In this document: one piece after another, positions 49,895-59,323 of the stretch | Numbering within the stretch: position 1 is the first letter of the stretch | Layout of the letters: every line of letters begins with the position of its first letter | Assembly: GCA_003134785.1 (NCBI GenBank) | Contig: PLCN01000022.1 | Location: 124,001-188,000, forward strand | Reading direction: 5' to 3' | Length of the DNA: 64,000 bases | From: Spartobacteria bacterium | GTDB taxonomy: Bacteria > Verrucomicrobiota > Verrucomicrobiia > Chthoniobacterales > UBA10450 | Notes under the pieces: generated by a model | Database searches by the model: none | Seen by the model: only the letters and a program-made list of their open reading frames with translations | Told to the model about the DNA's origin: nothing | Translations under genes and position numbers: made by a program

Positions 49895-51084
49895 CATGCA
49901 AAGAACCTTTCGGGCGACAACATTGGCTGCGGCTTGCAGATGCGGGCGACGCAATGTTCCCAGCTCTCATGGCCGCTCAGGATCTCGATCTCGACCCGCA
50001 GAAAATAGATCGGCACGTCGGTTTTCGTCAGGCGCGGAAAACGCACGGCGTCTTTTTCGGTGGTGACGATCATCTCGAGATCGCGGCGGATGCAGCGATT
50101 GATGAAGCTCTGCAACTCCGCCTCGCTGTAGCGGTGATGATCGGTGTAACGCTTGGAAAGCTCGATCCGCGCGCCGAGCTTGAGCAAGCCTTCTTCGAAA
50201 CTTTCCGGCGCCGCGATTCCACAAAGCGATCCGATGTAGGTATCGCGCAACTGCTCCAAGGGGACCAGTTCGCCGGTCAGCACATTTTGCAAATGGAGCG
50301 GTTGATGGGCGCATTCGATGATCTCAGCTGTCCGGTTGTAGCGCCGGATGCGTTCGATGAGTTTGTCGTTAGGCTCGCCCGTGCTCTTGGTGATGAAGAT
50401 GTAGCTGGCGCGCCGCAAATTTCGCGGCGGCTCGCGCAAGGTCCCGCGCGGCAACAAATGCTCGTTCCCGAACGGCGCCTGCCGATCGATCAGGACAATG
50501 TCGAGCCGGTGCTTCAGGTGCAGGTATTGCAAACCGTCATCGAGCAGGAGCGTGTCGGCTTTCAGCTCTTTGATCGCGAACAGGCCGCTCTTCACGCGGT
50601 CTTTGTCGACGAGAACGATGACGTCTTTCAGGTTGTTCGCGAGCATGTAGGGCTCGTCGCCGGCGGTCAGCGAATCAAGCAAGAGCGTTTTGCCGTCGGA
50701 GACGATGCGCGGCGGCAAAGGATCTTTCCGGCCGAAGCGCTGCCACCATTTTCTTGGAGCGCGGCGCGGCACGCTCTTGTAACCGCGGCTGAGAATGGCC
50801 ACGCGCCGGCCGCCGGCCCTCATGGCACGCGCAAATTTTTCCACGATCGGCGTCTTGCCCGTTCCGCCTACTGTCAGATTGCCGATGCTAATGACGAGAC
50901 AGCCGAGGGTGCGCTCACGCATGATGCGCTTCCGATAAAGAAAGAGACGCAGTTGCACGAGCCACTCGTAAACGAAGGAGAGCACGTAAAGCAGCGTCCG
51001 GAGCAGCGCGGCCCGCACGCCATGACGCCGTTCCAGAATGACGTCGATCGCGAACTGCTCGAGATTTTCAGCGCGAAGACCCAT
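49894..51084 (-). CDS. lpxK: Tetraacyldisaccharide 4'-kinase
   Basis: A 396-aa lipid A biosynthesis kinase. Near the N-terminus a membrane-binding helix ([20 protein letters not shown]) precedes the P-loop [12 protein letters not shown] (~69-79), then [39 protein letters not shown] and the late [10 protein letters not shown]. It phosphorylates the disaccharide-1-phosphate, showing the cell makes lipid A and an outer membrane. Slightly longer than usual (~330-350) mainly through the N-terminus. Overlaps thrB by 17 bp. Confidence 0.94.
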   Translation of the reverse strand: MGLRAENLEQFAIDVILERRHGVRAALLRTLLYVLSFVYEWLVQLRLFLYRKRIMRERTLGCLVISIGNLTVGGTGKTPIVEKFARAMRAGGRRVAILSRGYKSVPRRAPRKWWQRFGRKDPLPPRIVSDGKTLLLDSLTAGDEPYMLANNLKDVIVLVDKDRVKSGLFAIKELKADTLLLDDGLQYLHLKHRLDIVLIDRQAPFGNEHLLPRGTLREPPRNLRRASYIFITKSTGEPNDKLIERIRRYNRTAEIIECAHQPLHLQNVLTGELVPLEQLRDTYIGSLCGIAAPESFEEGLLKLGARIELSKRYTDHHRYSEAELQSFINRCIRRDLEMIVTTEKDAVRFPRLTKTDVPIYFLRVEIEILSGHESWEHCVARICKPQPMLSPERFFA

Positions 51085-51964
51085 CGGGCGATTTTGGATT
51101 TCGGATTTCGGATTGCGGATTGCGGAAATTGAGAGAACGCGCGCCGCGATTGTCGGCGGATGTGATGATTGTCAGCGCGCCAGGGGAAGCCGCGGCAGCG
51201 AGCATCGCGCGGGAAACTTTTTCCGGCGAGCGAAGGGTGATGGCGCAGATGGTGGAACCGGATCCACTCAGGAATGCGCCGAGCGCGCCGGCGGATTCGG
51301 CGGCGGCGATCACTTTGTCGAGGAACGGAATCAATTTCTTTCGGAAAGGCTGATGCAAGCGATCGACGAAGGCGCCGCGCAGTTTTTCATATTCGCGCGA
51401 AGCGAACGCGGCGGTGATCACTGCGGCGTTCCGGCAATTTTCCACCGCGTGGCGCCGATCGACTTTGGCGGGCAGAAGACGGCGCGCTTCGTTCGTGGCG
51501 ATCTCGAAATCCGGAATCAGGAGCACGAAATGCAATTGCGCGGAAATGGTGAACGTTTGGCGCTTTCCGCCACCGACCACATTGAATCCACCGTAGAGCC
51601 CGGGCGCGGCGTTGTCGGGATGCCCTTCAAGTCGTGCGCAAATCTCGAAAACTTCCTGCCGCTGAAGCGGGCGATGGGTAAGCTCATTCAAAGCGTAAAC
51701 CGTCCCGAGCCGCACGGTGACGCTGCTCCCAAGACCTCGACATTGCGGAACCTCTCCCGTGATCGTTGAGCGAAACGAAAACGGTTTGCAGCGCGCACGC
51801 TCGAAAAATGCCTCCGCCGCTGAGCGCACCATTTCGATGGCCGCACTTCCGCGCCCGCGCGAAATCGTCACCTGATTATAAAGGCGAAGCGCCACCCCGA
51901 GACAGTCGAAGCCGGGTCCGAGATTTGACGTGCTCCCCGGAACTCGGACGGTGACCTGTTGCAT
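51068..51964 (-). CDS. thrB: Homoserine kinase (GHMP family)
   Basis: A 298-aa GHMP kinase from ATG 51964: VRVPGSTSNLGPGFDCLGVA at 7-26, the ATP loop RGLGSSVTVR (76-85), LEGHPDNAAPGLYGGF, and motif 3 GAFLSGSGSTICAI. It phosphorylates homoserine for threonine synthesis. ATG starts at 51997 and 52045 give longer, unlikely N-termini. Its 3' end runs into a short repeat-like NPQSEIRNPKS stretch (DNA near 51095-51125 is a tandem of 'ggatt' type units). Confidence 0.92.
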   Translation of the reverse strand: MQQVTVRVPGSTSNLGPGFDCLGVALRLYNQVTISRGRGSAAIEMVRSAAEAFFERARCKPFSFRSTITGEVPQCRGLGSSVTVRLGTVYALNELTHRPLQRQEVFEICARLEGHPDNAAPGLYGGFNVVGGGKRQTFTISAQLHFVLLIPDFEIATNEARRLLPAKVDRRHAVENCRNAAVITAAFASREYEKLRGAFVDRLHQPFRKKLIPFLDKVIAAAESAGALGAFLSGSGSTICAITLRSPEKVSRAMLAAAASPGALTIITSADNRGARSLNFRNPQSEIRNPKSPDGSSR

Positions 51965-52066
51965 GATGTGCGAGCCCAAGGCTGAGCGCGACGCCATTGT
52001 AACCTGCGCGGCCTGACGGGCAAGAGACGGACGCAGAACCGCCACGACAAGCGATTCACGTATGGA

Positions 52067-53008
52067 GTGGGCCCGGTGCCCTCGTTAGACCTCGTGAAAA
52101 TATCGGAATGGATCGATCCCACCCTTCATCGGGATTTCATTGCGGAGCAGACTGATTCTCTCCGCCTCTGCACGTGCCCGGATGGTTGGGTGGAACGCTT
52201 CGGCGTCGATGTGCTGATCTCGTACAAAACCGACGCGGCGCTGGAACGCCTCAAGACGGAGCTGTGTCTCTGGGCGCTCAACGTCGATTTCAAATTCCGG
52301 CGGGTCTTCGCGCGCTTTCTGCCGAAACAAAACGCGGATCGTGAAGCACCGCGTCTCATCCTGGGCGATCCTGACACCAATCTGCAAAGCACCGCGCTCG
52401 AGCGGACGCTGCGCTATGGGATCGATTTCGGAGCAGGATATTCCGTCGGGCTATTCATCGATCAACGCGAAAACCGCCAGTTCGTTCGAGACGCCGCGCC
52501 GCGGACTTTGCTGAACTGTTTTGCTTACACCTGCTCTTTTTCCGTGGCGGCGGCAACGGTCGGCGCCGCGACGGTCAGCATTGATCTTTCGAAAAAATCG
52601 CTAACCCGCGGCCGGGAAAATTTCGCGCTAAATTCGCTGCCGACCAACGATCACCGATTCATGGCAGACGACGTGATGGAAGTGCTGCCGCGCCTGGCCC
52701 GGAAGGGAGAAAAATTCGACGCGATCATTCTCGATCCGCCTACGTTCTCTCGGTCGCATCGGGGGAAGTCGTTTCAGGTCGAGCAGGATTTCGAGACCTT
52801 GCTTCTCGCGGCGCTGGAGGTGGCGGAGCGCGATGCAAAGATTCTTCTTTCGACCAATTGCACGACGTTGCGCGAACGCGCGCTCGAAGTCATGGCCCGG
52901 TTCGGCCTCAAGGCCACGCGGCGTGCCGGCAGTTTTCATCGGGCGGCTCCAATGCCCGACTTTCCGCCAGGCGTAGGAGCAGCCACGCTCTGGCTGACAT
53001 TGCGCTAG
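52067..53008 (+). CDS. Class I SAM-dependent rRNA methyltransferase-like protein (RlmI/RlmK type)
   Basis: A 313-aa protein. GVDVLISYKTDAALERLK-type N-terminus, then DFGAGYSVGLFIDQRENRQF, motif I NCFAYTCSFSVAAATVGA, SIDLSKKSLTRGRENF, and the catalytic-region motif ILDPPTFSRS with FQVEQDFETLL. This order matches 23S rRNA cytosine-5 methyltransferases of the RlmI/PF10672 kind, but the N-terminal PUA domain is missing. GTG start at 52067. Target base is inferred only by family. Confidence 0.85.
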   Translation: MGPVPSLDLVKISEWIDPTLHRDFIAEQTDSLRLCTCPDGWVERFGVDVLISYKTDAALERLKTELCLWALNVDFKFRRVFARFLPKQNADREAPRLILGDPDTNLQSTALERTLRYGIDFGAGYSVGLFIDQRENRQFVRDAAPRTLLNCFAYTCSFSVAAATVGAATVSIDLSKKSLTRGRENFALNSLPTNDHRFMADDVMEVLPRLARKGEKFDAIILDPPTFSRSHRGKSFQVEQDFETLLLAALEVAERDAKILLSTNCTTLRERALEVMARFGLKATRRAGSFHRAAPMPDFPPGVGAATLWLTLR

Positions 53009-53056
53009 CGAATTTCGAACACGCAAAACACCGTCGCCATGCGAAGTTGAGGTAAC

Positions 53057-53341
53057 ATGGACGAACAGTTTTCAGCCACGTCGGGCGATATCGCGGAGCG
53101 AGGCCTCCGCTACACCAAAGATCAATTCGAGCAGGTCCTCGAACAAACGGAAGAATACGTGCGCGAGAATCCGGCGCGATCGATCGCTTACGCGCTCATC
53201 GCCGGCTTCATCCTCAACCGTTTGCCGATCGGGCGCATTCTGGGCGGATTCGTGCGGCTGCTCATGATCGCGTTCAAGCCGGCGATTCTCGCCTATGGCG
53301 CGACCAAGCTTTATCGGGCGGCGCAGGGCAACGAAGAGTAG
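53057..53341 (+). CDS. DUF883-like small membrane protein
   Basis: A 94-aa protein: an amphipathic helical N-terminus (FEQVLEQTEEYVRENPARSI) with the 'VRENPARS' pattern of the ElaB/YqjD (DUF883) family, followed by hydrophobic segments (AYALIAGFILNRLPIG and GGFVRLLMIAFKPAILA). E. coli relatives bind ribosomes and the inner membrane in stationary phase. Function here is inferred. Confidence 0.72.
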   Translation: MDEQFSATSGDIAERGLRYTKDQFEQVLEQTEEYVRENPARSIAYALIAGFILNRLPIGRILGGFVRLLMIAFKPAILAYGATKLYRAAQGNEE

Positions 53342-53345
53342 CTTC

Positions 53346-53429
53346 CTGTAGCCGCTGCCCTGTGGGCAGCGCGAAGTCGACGTTGAAAGCGCTCGCGCGG
53401 ATTCGCTTCGCACAGCGAAGCGGCTACAG
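53346..53429. repeat. Palindromic intergenic repeat, family D (copy 2)
   Basis: Arms ctgtagccgctgccc... and ...gcgaagcggctacag, with inner cgcttcgc..gcgaag inverted bits. Lies just after the DUF883-like stop. Confidence 0.82.
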
Positions 53430-53449
53430 CAAGGCAAAAGGACGCGCGC

Positions 53450-53659
53450 TTATTTATCGAGGGTGAAGCCGACCTTAATCGTCACCTGCCAGTGATTGAT
53501 ATTGCCCTCCTCGATCTGCCCCCGCGTCTCGACGACTTCGAACCAGCGCATGTTACGAATGGTCTTTTGGGCGCGGGTCACGGCATTCCCTACCGCTTCT
53601 TCGATGCTGTTCGGTGACGAACCGACCAGCTCGATTTTTTTGTAAACGTGATCGCTCAT
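53450..53659 (-). CDS. Dodecin (flavin-binding)
   Basis: A 69-aa protein with the dodecin pattern: [20 protein letters not shown], then [20 protein letters not shown] with the flavin-stacking W, and the strand [14 protein letters not shown]. It assembles into a dodecamer that stores or buffers flavins. Start ATG at 53659, just upstream of the SGNH gene cluster. Confidence 0.95.
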   Translation of the reverse strand: MSDHVYKKIELVGSSPNSIEEAVGNAVTRAQKTIRNMRWFEVVETRGQIEEGNINHWQVTIKVGFTLDK

Positions 53660-53747
53660 GGCGCGATTCTCAGGCGCGCCGCTCGCGAAGACAAATCAAA
53701 TAACTTCGCAGTCGCGAGAGTGCGGAATTTCCTGGGCGATTCCGATT

Positions 53748-54806
53748 TCACTTCGCGATCGGCGCTTTGGCCCAGCCTTCGGACGCTTCGGTAAATTCCC
53801 GCGCCGCGAAACACCAGACCACGACTTTCTTTTTCGCCAGATAATCCGGATTTTTCAGACTGTGCCGGTAAAGACTGATGCGAACCGGCGTCGCGCCCGA
53901 TCCACGCGTGCCGATCAAATCGGGAGCGAAACCAAGCTCCTGCGCCAGCTGATCGACAAGCCCCGCGCGTTCCGCGAGAAAATCATGGAAGACGAGCGTG
54001 TGGCTGTCGCCAAGAAGAAGCAGCGGGCTGTTCGCGTCCGGCAGGACCGCGGCACCCGTCCCCTTCTCGCTCACGCTGCGAACCGGAATTTTTTCCGAAG
54101 CTGGCTTTGAGGAATCGCGAGGAAGAAGGCCTACGAGGTCGCCATCGATCTGCACTTCTTTCCATTCCGAGACGTACTCCTTTTGCGGCGGCGCGGCTGC
54201 CAGTTTTCCGCGGACGTTTTCCGCGATTGCTTGCGCCGCCAGAACGCACCCCAGACCCGACCAATGACTATCGGTCCTGCAAAAAACTCCGCCCCGTTTG
54301 TCGTCGCGATTCTGAATAAAGAGCGGCGTGAGATCGAGGACGTCGACTCCCGCTGCGCGCAGCTCTTCGTAAAAACGATGCAAAAGCGGAGCCGCGTCAT
54401 TAGTCCGAACGTCGAAGCCCGGAAGGATTTTTTCCGGATAAATCGCGGCCTTCGGCGGAACCGGCACCACCAGCAGATCGATCCCGCGCGCCTGCAGTTG
54501 TTTTTGAAAATCAACGATCGCCGGAATCGGATCAGCCAGGTCGGGTTTATGCGAGCGACTCACTTTCGGCGCCTCATCGCCCCAGAAACGGCCGAGCGAG
54601 AGCAATCGAAATTCAGCCGCGAAGAAGAGCCAGCCGTCGGCTTCGGCGCAGGCCGCGGCGTTTTTCTTTTCCGAGATCTGCACCTTGCCCGCGAGTTCAG
54701 CGCGCAACTTTTGTTGCGCTTCCGAAAGCGGAACTTGAACCGAAGTTTCCGCCGAGACGAACGCGGGGATGGAGCAAAGGAGAATGAGAGCTCGGAAAAA
54801 TTTCAT
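53748..54806 (-). CDS. SGNH/AlgX-like polysaccharide O-acetyltransferase component
   Basis: A 352-aa exported protein from ATG 54806 with a signal peptide (FRALILLCSIPAFVSAE). The SGNH hydrolase fold shows DSHWSGLG (His-Asp block, ~178) and LLLLGDSHTLVFHD (catalytic Ser) as in AlgX/AlgJ. It would move acetyl groups onto an exported polysaccharide with the MBOAT partner. The protein is divergent from the MBOAT gene at 54887, and the 80-bp gap likely holds both promoters. Confidence 0.85.
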   Translation of the reverse strand: MKFFRALILLCSIPAFVSAETSVQVPLSEAQQKLRAELAGKVQISEKKNAAACAEADGWLFFAAEFRLLSLGRFWGDEAPKVSRSHKPDLADPIPAIVDFQKQLQARGIDLLVVPVPPKAAIYPEKILPGFDVRTNDAAPLLHRFYEELRAAGVDVLDLTPLFIQNRDDKRGGVFCRTDSHWSGLGCVLAAQAIAENVRGKLAAAPPQKEYVSEWKEVQIDGDLVGLLPRDSSKPASEKIPVRSVSEKGTGAAVLPDANSPLLLLGDSHTLVFHDFLAERAGLVDQLAQELGFAPDLIGTRGSGATPVRISLYRHSLKNPDYLAKKKVVVWCFAAREFTEASEGWAKAPIAK

Positions 54807-54886
54807 GGAGTCGGTAGCGATAATACGCATTCTTTCAAACTGCGCCGTGCTGTTTTTATTGTCAGCCGGACTTCCCCGATACCAGC

Positions 54887-56362
54887 GTGGTTTTTAGCTC
54901 TCACATTTTTGTCTATTACTTCCTGCCGCTGGCGCTGCTGGGCTACTACCTGCTGGCCCGCGCGCCCCAGCGCTGGCGGAATGGCTGGCTCATCCTGACC
55001 GGCTACACTTTCTACGGCTGGGCCGAGCCGCGTTTCATGCCGCTCATGTTTTTGACGACCTTTGTCGATTGGCTGGTGAGCCTGATCATTGCGCACGACA
55101 CCTGGCGATTCTGGCGGGTCCTGCGCCAGCCGGTGAAACAATTGCCGCGCGGCAGTGCCAGAACGCGCACGCAGCGCCACGCGATCCTCGTTTCCATTCT
55201 CCTCAATCTCGCAACGCTCGGCTTCTTCAAATATTTCAACTTCGGCATCGAGAGCTGGAACTCCCTCGCCGCGGCGCTCGGACTTCATCACGGACAATTC
55301 GACACTTTCTTCCGCGTCGTCCTGCCGCTCGGGATCAGCTTCTACACTTTTCAGGCGCTCAGCTACACCATCGACGTTTACCGCGGCGAGGCCGAAGCGA
55401 TGTCGAACTTCGTCGATTTTTCCTGCTTCGTTTCCATGTTCCCGCACTTGGTCGCGGGCCCGATCCTGAAATTTTCCTTCCTCGCCGACCAACTCAAACA
55501 TCGCGTCTTGACCTCGGACAAATTCGCGCGCGGCGTCGCCTTCTTCATGCTCGGTCTCGCGAAAAAAATCCTGCTGGCGAATCCGTGCGGGAAAATCGCT
55601 GACACGGCTTTCAACGCAGGCTCCATCGGCACGCTCGACGCGTGGTTCGGCTCGGTCGGCTACGCGTTCCAAATTTATTTCGACTTCAGCGGTTACTCGG
55701 ACATGGCCATCGGACTCGGCCTCATGTTCGGTTTTGTCTTCGCGAAAAATTTCGATTCACCCTACCGCTCGGAATCGATCACAGATTTCTGGCGGCGCTG
55801 GCATATCTCGCTTTCGACCTGGCTGCGCGAATACCTCTACGTTCCGCTCGGCGGCAACCGTCGCAAGATCGGACGCGTTTATTTTAATCTGATCGTCACC
55901 ATGTTGCTCGGCGGGCTCTGGCATGGCGCGTCCTGGAATTTTCTCATCTGGGGCGGATTGCACGGCGGGATGCTCGCGTTTGAACGCAGCCAGGGCCGGC
56001 AAGGTTTCTATCACAATCTTCCGAGACCGCTACGGATCGCGATCACGTTTCTGATTGTATTGCTCGGCTGGGTTTTCTTCCGCGCCGCGGACTTGCCCCG
56101 GGCATTCGCCTATCTCGCGAGCATGTTCGGCCTCGGCCACGCCGAGCCCAGCGCCGTGTTGCTAGGGGGAATTCTCTACAAGCCTTATTACCTTCTCTCG
56201 ATTGGAATAGCCGCGCTGGTGGTCTGGGCGGGCAAACAGACCTGGGATTGGACCCAGCGCATGACGCTTCCGAAAACGGCCGTTTGTTTCGCGCTCGGCT
56301 GGCTCGCATTGGTCGTCCTGGCCACGCAGGAATACAACCCGTTTATCTATTTCATCTTTTAG
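54887..56362 (+). CDS. MBOAT O-acyltransferase (AlgI-like)
   Basis: A 491-aa multi-pass membrane protein: VSMFPHLVAGPILKFSFLAD (~187-206), FDFSGYSDMAIGLGLMFGF, and ITDFWRRWHISLSTWLREYL, followed by the catalytic His block GGLWHGASWNFLIWGG with H346. This is the AlgI/PatA layout for passing acetyl groups across the membrane. GTG start. Followed 9 bp later by the second SGNH gene, forming an operon. Confidence 0.94.
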   Translation: MVFSSHIFVYYFLPLALLGYYLLARAPQRWRNGWLILTGYTFYGWAEPRFMPLMFLTTFVDWLVSLIIAHDTWRFWRVLRQPVKQLPRGSARTRTQRHAILVSILLNLATLGFFKYFNFGIESWNSLAAALGLHHGQFDTFFRVVLPLGISFYTFQALSYTIDVYRGEAEAMSNFVDFSCFVSMFPHLVAGPILKFSFLADQLKHRVLTSDKFARGVAFFMLGLAKKILLANPCGKIADTAFNAGSIGTLDAWFGSVGYAFQIYFDFSGYSDMAIGLGLMFGFVFAKNFDSPYRSESITDFWRRWHISLSTWLREYLYVPLGGNRRKIGRVYFNLIVTMLLGGLWHGASWNFLIWGGLHGGMLAFERSQGRQGFYHNLPRPLRIAITFLIVLLGWVFFRAADLPRAFAYLASMFGLGHAEPSAVLLGGILYKPYYLLSIGIAALVVWAGKQTWDWTQRMTLPKTAVCFALGWLALVVLATQEYNPFIYFIF

Positions 56363-56371
56363 GAACCGAAC

Positions 56372-58126
56372 GTGGCCGAAGAAATTCCAGATCCAAGCGT
56401 CGGAGGCGAAGAACCGAGAAAGCCGACGCATTCGCTGCCGCGCTACAGCGAGCCGACGCCGGAAACGCACCGAAGACTTTCGCGCGAAGAGGAAGCGGAA
56501 CTTGCCCTCAAACACACGATCTACACGCCCGGCGCCCGCTCGCTCCTCATCGCCCTTTTTCTCCTGACCATCGTTTCGGTTCCCGCGATCCAATTCGCGG
56601 TTGAGATTCGTTCTCCGCGATCCTCCGGAGGGCTGGCGACTTTTGACCTCTACAAGGCCTATCCGGCGTGGACAAGAATCCGAGCGGTGCGAAGCGCGAC
56701 CGATCTTTGGCACCTCCTTCCCCGCGGAGCAGATCTAAAGGCGGCGGAGAAATCGATCGAAGCCGAGTCAGTGGTTTCAGCGTGGCTGCTGCCGCGCGTT
56801 CAACTCTTGCTCGCCAAAAAACTCCGTGCCGGTAACGAACAAGTATATCTCGGCCGCGACTCGTGGCTCTTCTATCGGCCCGACGTCGATTACATCACCG
56901 GCCCGCCATTTCTCGATCCGGCGCGAATGCGACACCGCGCGCACGCCGACCTCGTGCAACCCGATCCGGTCAAGGCCATCGTCGATTTCCGGAATCAACT
57001 CGCGGCGCGCGGGATTGATTTGATCGCGATGCCCGTGCCCATGAAGCCGGGGATCGACGCCGATAAGTTCTCCGCCCACGCGGAAGAGAGCGCGCCGCTC
57101 CACAATGCGTCGTTCCTTGAGTTCAAGGCCCGTTTGGAAAATGCGGGCGTCCGCGTTTTCGATCCGGGCCCTTTGTTAATCCAACGGAAGACCGGCCTGA
57201 GTGGCGTCCCACTTTACTTGCAAAGCGACACGCATTGGCGCCCGGAGACGATGGAGCTTGTGGCGGAAAATCTTGCCGCACTCATTCCGCCCTCCGCGCA
57301 AACACCGCGCGCGTCCTTTCAACTCGCGGCGAAAGAAGTCGACGGTTTCGGCGACATCGCGCGGATGTTGAGGTTGCCGCCGTCGCAGAATCTCTACCGC
57401 CCGGAAAAAGTAACGATCCACGAAGTCTTGTCCGGCAACGCGCTGTGGCGTTCGAGCAGCGACGCCGACATTCTGCTTCTCGGCGATAGCTTCTCGAACA
57501 TCTTCTCGCTCGATGCCCTGGGCTGGGGCGAATCCGCCGGATTCGCCGAACACCTCAGCCGCGCGCTCGGCGGCCGTCCGCTCGATTGCATCCTGCGTAA
57601 CAGCGACGCCGCGTATGCCACTCGCGAAATCCTGAGCCGCGATCTCGCGCGAGGGCGCGACCGGCTCACGGGAAAGAAGCTGGTGATCTGGGAATTTGCC
57701 GCGCGCGAACTGGCGTTTGGCGATTGGAAGATGATCGAGATGAAGCTTGGACAGCCGCCGCCCGCCCATTTCTTCGTGCCGAAGTCCGGCGAAGAAGTGG
57801 TCGTCAGCGGAACCATCGAAGCCATCTCGACGGTCCCGCGTCCCGGGACAGTTCCTTACAAGGACCACATTCTCGCTCTGCACCTGACTGACCTAACCGC
57901 GCAAGGTCGCAGCCTCGGTGACGACTCAGAGTCGCTCGTTTATCTCTGGAGCATGCGCGATAACGTCCTGACGCCCGCCGCGCGCCTGCGCCGCGGCGAC
58001 CATGTCACCTTGCGCCTCAAGCCCTGGACCGACGTCGCGGAGCAGAACGAAAAGATCAACCGCAGCGAAGTGGAAGATCCCGCCGTTCAACTGGAGGAAC
58101 CTTGCTGGGCAGAACTCGTAAATTGA
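56372..58126 (+). CDS. SGNH/AlgJ-like acetyltransferase with C-terminal extension
   Basis: A 584-aa protein from GTG 56372. A ~50-residue cytoplasmic start and one membrane helix (~56-75, LLIALFLLTIVSVPAIQFAV) precede the AlgJ/AlgX-type SGNH domain with QSDTHWRPETM (~284) and LLLGDSFSNIFSLD (Ser ~372). About 100 further residues (~480-584) form a beta-rich extension not typical of AlgJ. Along with the 53748 gene, the MBOAT transporter has two SGNH partners. Confidence 0.87.
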   Translation: MAEEIPDPSVGGEEPRKPTHSLPRYSEPTPETHRRLSREEEAELALKHTIYTPGARSLLIALFLLTIVSVPAIQFAVEIRSPRSSGGLATFDLYKAYPAWTRIRAVRSATDLWHLLPRGADLKAAEKSIEAESVVSAWLLPRVQLLLAKKLRAGNEQVYLGRDSWLFYRPDVDYITGPPFLDPARMRHRAHADLVQPDPVKAIVDFRNQLAARGIDLIAMPVPMKPGIDADKFSAHAEESAPLHNASFLEFKARLENAGVRVFDPGPLLIQRKTGLSGVPLYLQSDTHWRPETMELVAENLAALIPPSAQTPRASFQLAAKEVDGFGDIARMLRLPPSQNLYRPEKVTIHEVLSGNALWRSSSDADILLLGDSFSNIFSLDALGWGESAGFAEHLSRALGGRPLDCILRNSDAAYATREILSRDLARGRDRLTGKKLVIWEFAARELAFGDWKMIEMKLGQPPPAHFFVPKSGEEVVVSGTIEAISTVPRPGTVPYKDHILALHLTDLTAQGRSLGDDSESLVYLWSMRDNVLTPAARLRRGDHVTLRLKPWTDVAEQNEKINRSEVEDPAVQLEEPCWAELVN

Positions 58127-58521
58127 TTGTGGCTCGAGTGACTAGCGAATAAAGGAGGAGTCTAAGATTTTGTTCAACGGAAAACGCGCGAGCTGGTTAG
58201 GTCGCCGTCGCTCTCGAACATCAAGTTAGCTCAGGCGCCGATCTCTTAGGTCTGCTTTAACCGCAGGAAGAATGCGGGCAGACTTAAGCATGAATTCATA
58301 GCGTATCGGCGTTTTCGGCATCGGGCGAAACGCCCATTGAACCCCACAGGCAAGATGCCTGTGCTACACCGGCTCCTGGAGTTTGGCCTTGCCTGACGTG
58401 GGTTCGTTTGAGATTTTCGGCGCAATGCCTCTGCGTGCTTCAATAAATAAGAAAGCCCATGGAAGCCTCCTTATTCACAAAAGAATGCGCGTCCTACCCT
58501 AGCTAGGACTCTAGGAACCCT
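58127..58521. other. Intergenic region with a half-palindrome of repeat family B
   Basis: No gene seen. It contains one arm of family B (ccccacaggcaagatgcctg, 58342-58367) without its partner. A T-poor G+C-mixed background otherwise; nothing further recognised. Confidence 0.6.
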
Positions 58522-59184
58522 ATGGAACTTCACATCGCCAAGAACGGACAACACACTGGCCCTTATTCCGAGGAGCAAGTTCGTGAAATGCTGGGGAGCG
58601 GAGCCGTTTCTCCTACCGACCTGGCGTGGCACGAGGGCCTCGCAGGATGGATGCCTTTGGAATCAGTGCTTTCTCTGGGCGGCGCTCCGGCCGCCCCAAT
58701 ACCAGCTCCGCCGGCCGCAATTCCGGCAGCCGCAATTCAGGTCCAGATTCATGATCCGAACCTGGCTGGTCGCGGCACACGGTTAGGCGCCAAGCTTCTG
58801 GACACCTTGATTCTCTTCGTCTGCCTCATTCCGGGGTTCGTGGCTCTCGGGGTAGCAAACAAGAACGACACCATTACAGCCATAGGTGCTATCCTGCTCA
58901 TCCTGGCTGTTCTCGGATTGACCGCCACGCAATGGTACCTGCTTGGCACCCGTGGACAAACGATCGGCAAGAAGATTGTCGGGATCAAGATCGTGACCTT
59001 TGCCGACAATCAGAACCCGGGGTTTGTTAAGGCATGCCTGGTCCGCACCATTGTTATCGGGATGATCGCGGCGGTGCCGTATCTGGGTTTTCTATTCTCG
59101 ATTACCGACATTTGTTTCATCTTCCGGGATGACAGACGCTGTATTCACGACCTAATGGCTGAAACAAAAGTCGTGAACGTCTGA
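58522..59184 (+). CDS. GYF-RDD membrane protein
   Basis: A 220-aa protein. Residues ~1-48 form a GYF_2 domain (IAKNGQHTGPYSEEQVREML with W35 and GWMPLESV), followed by a Pro/Ala linker (~55-74) and an RDD domain with helices and the eponymous residues: LAGRGTRLGAKLLDTLILFV, then GTRGQTIGKKIVGIKIV. GYF_2-RDD proteins are common in Verrucomicrobiota and Planctomycetota; their function is unknown. Confidence 0.88.
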   Translation: MELHIAKNGQHTGPYSEEQVREMLGSGAVSPTDLAWHEGLAGWMPLESVLSLGGAPAAPIPAPPAAIPAAAIQVQIHDPNLAGRGTRLGAKLLDTLILFVCLIPGFVALGVANKNDTITAIGAILLILAVLGLTATQWYLLGTRGQTIGKKIVGIKIVTFADNQNPGFVKACLVRTIVIGMIAAVPYLGFLFSITDICFIFRDDRRCIHDLMAETKVVNV

Positions 59185-59323
59185 GCGACCGATGACAGTG
59201 GGAAACCAGGATTATTGCTCGAGGCTTCTCGTTTCCTTCGTCGCCTTGTTCTTATTCAACTAGGAGGTGCTCGCTCTTGCCACGCCCGGTTGACCTCGTT
59301 CTCGTTCCACACGAGTTTCGTCC

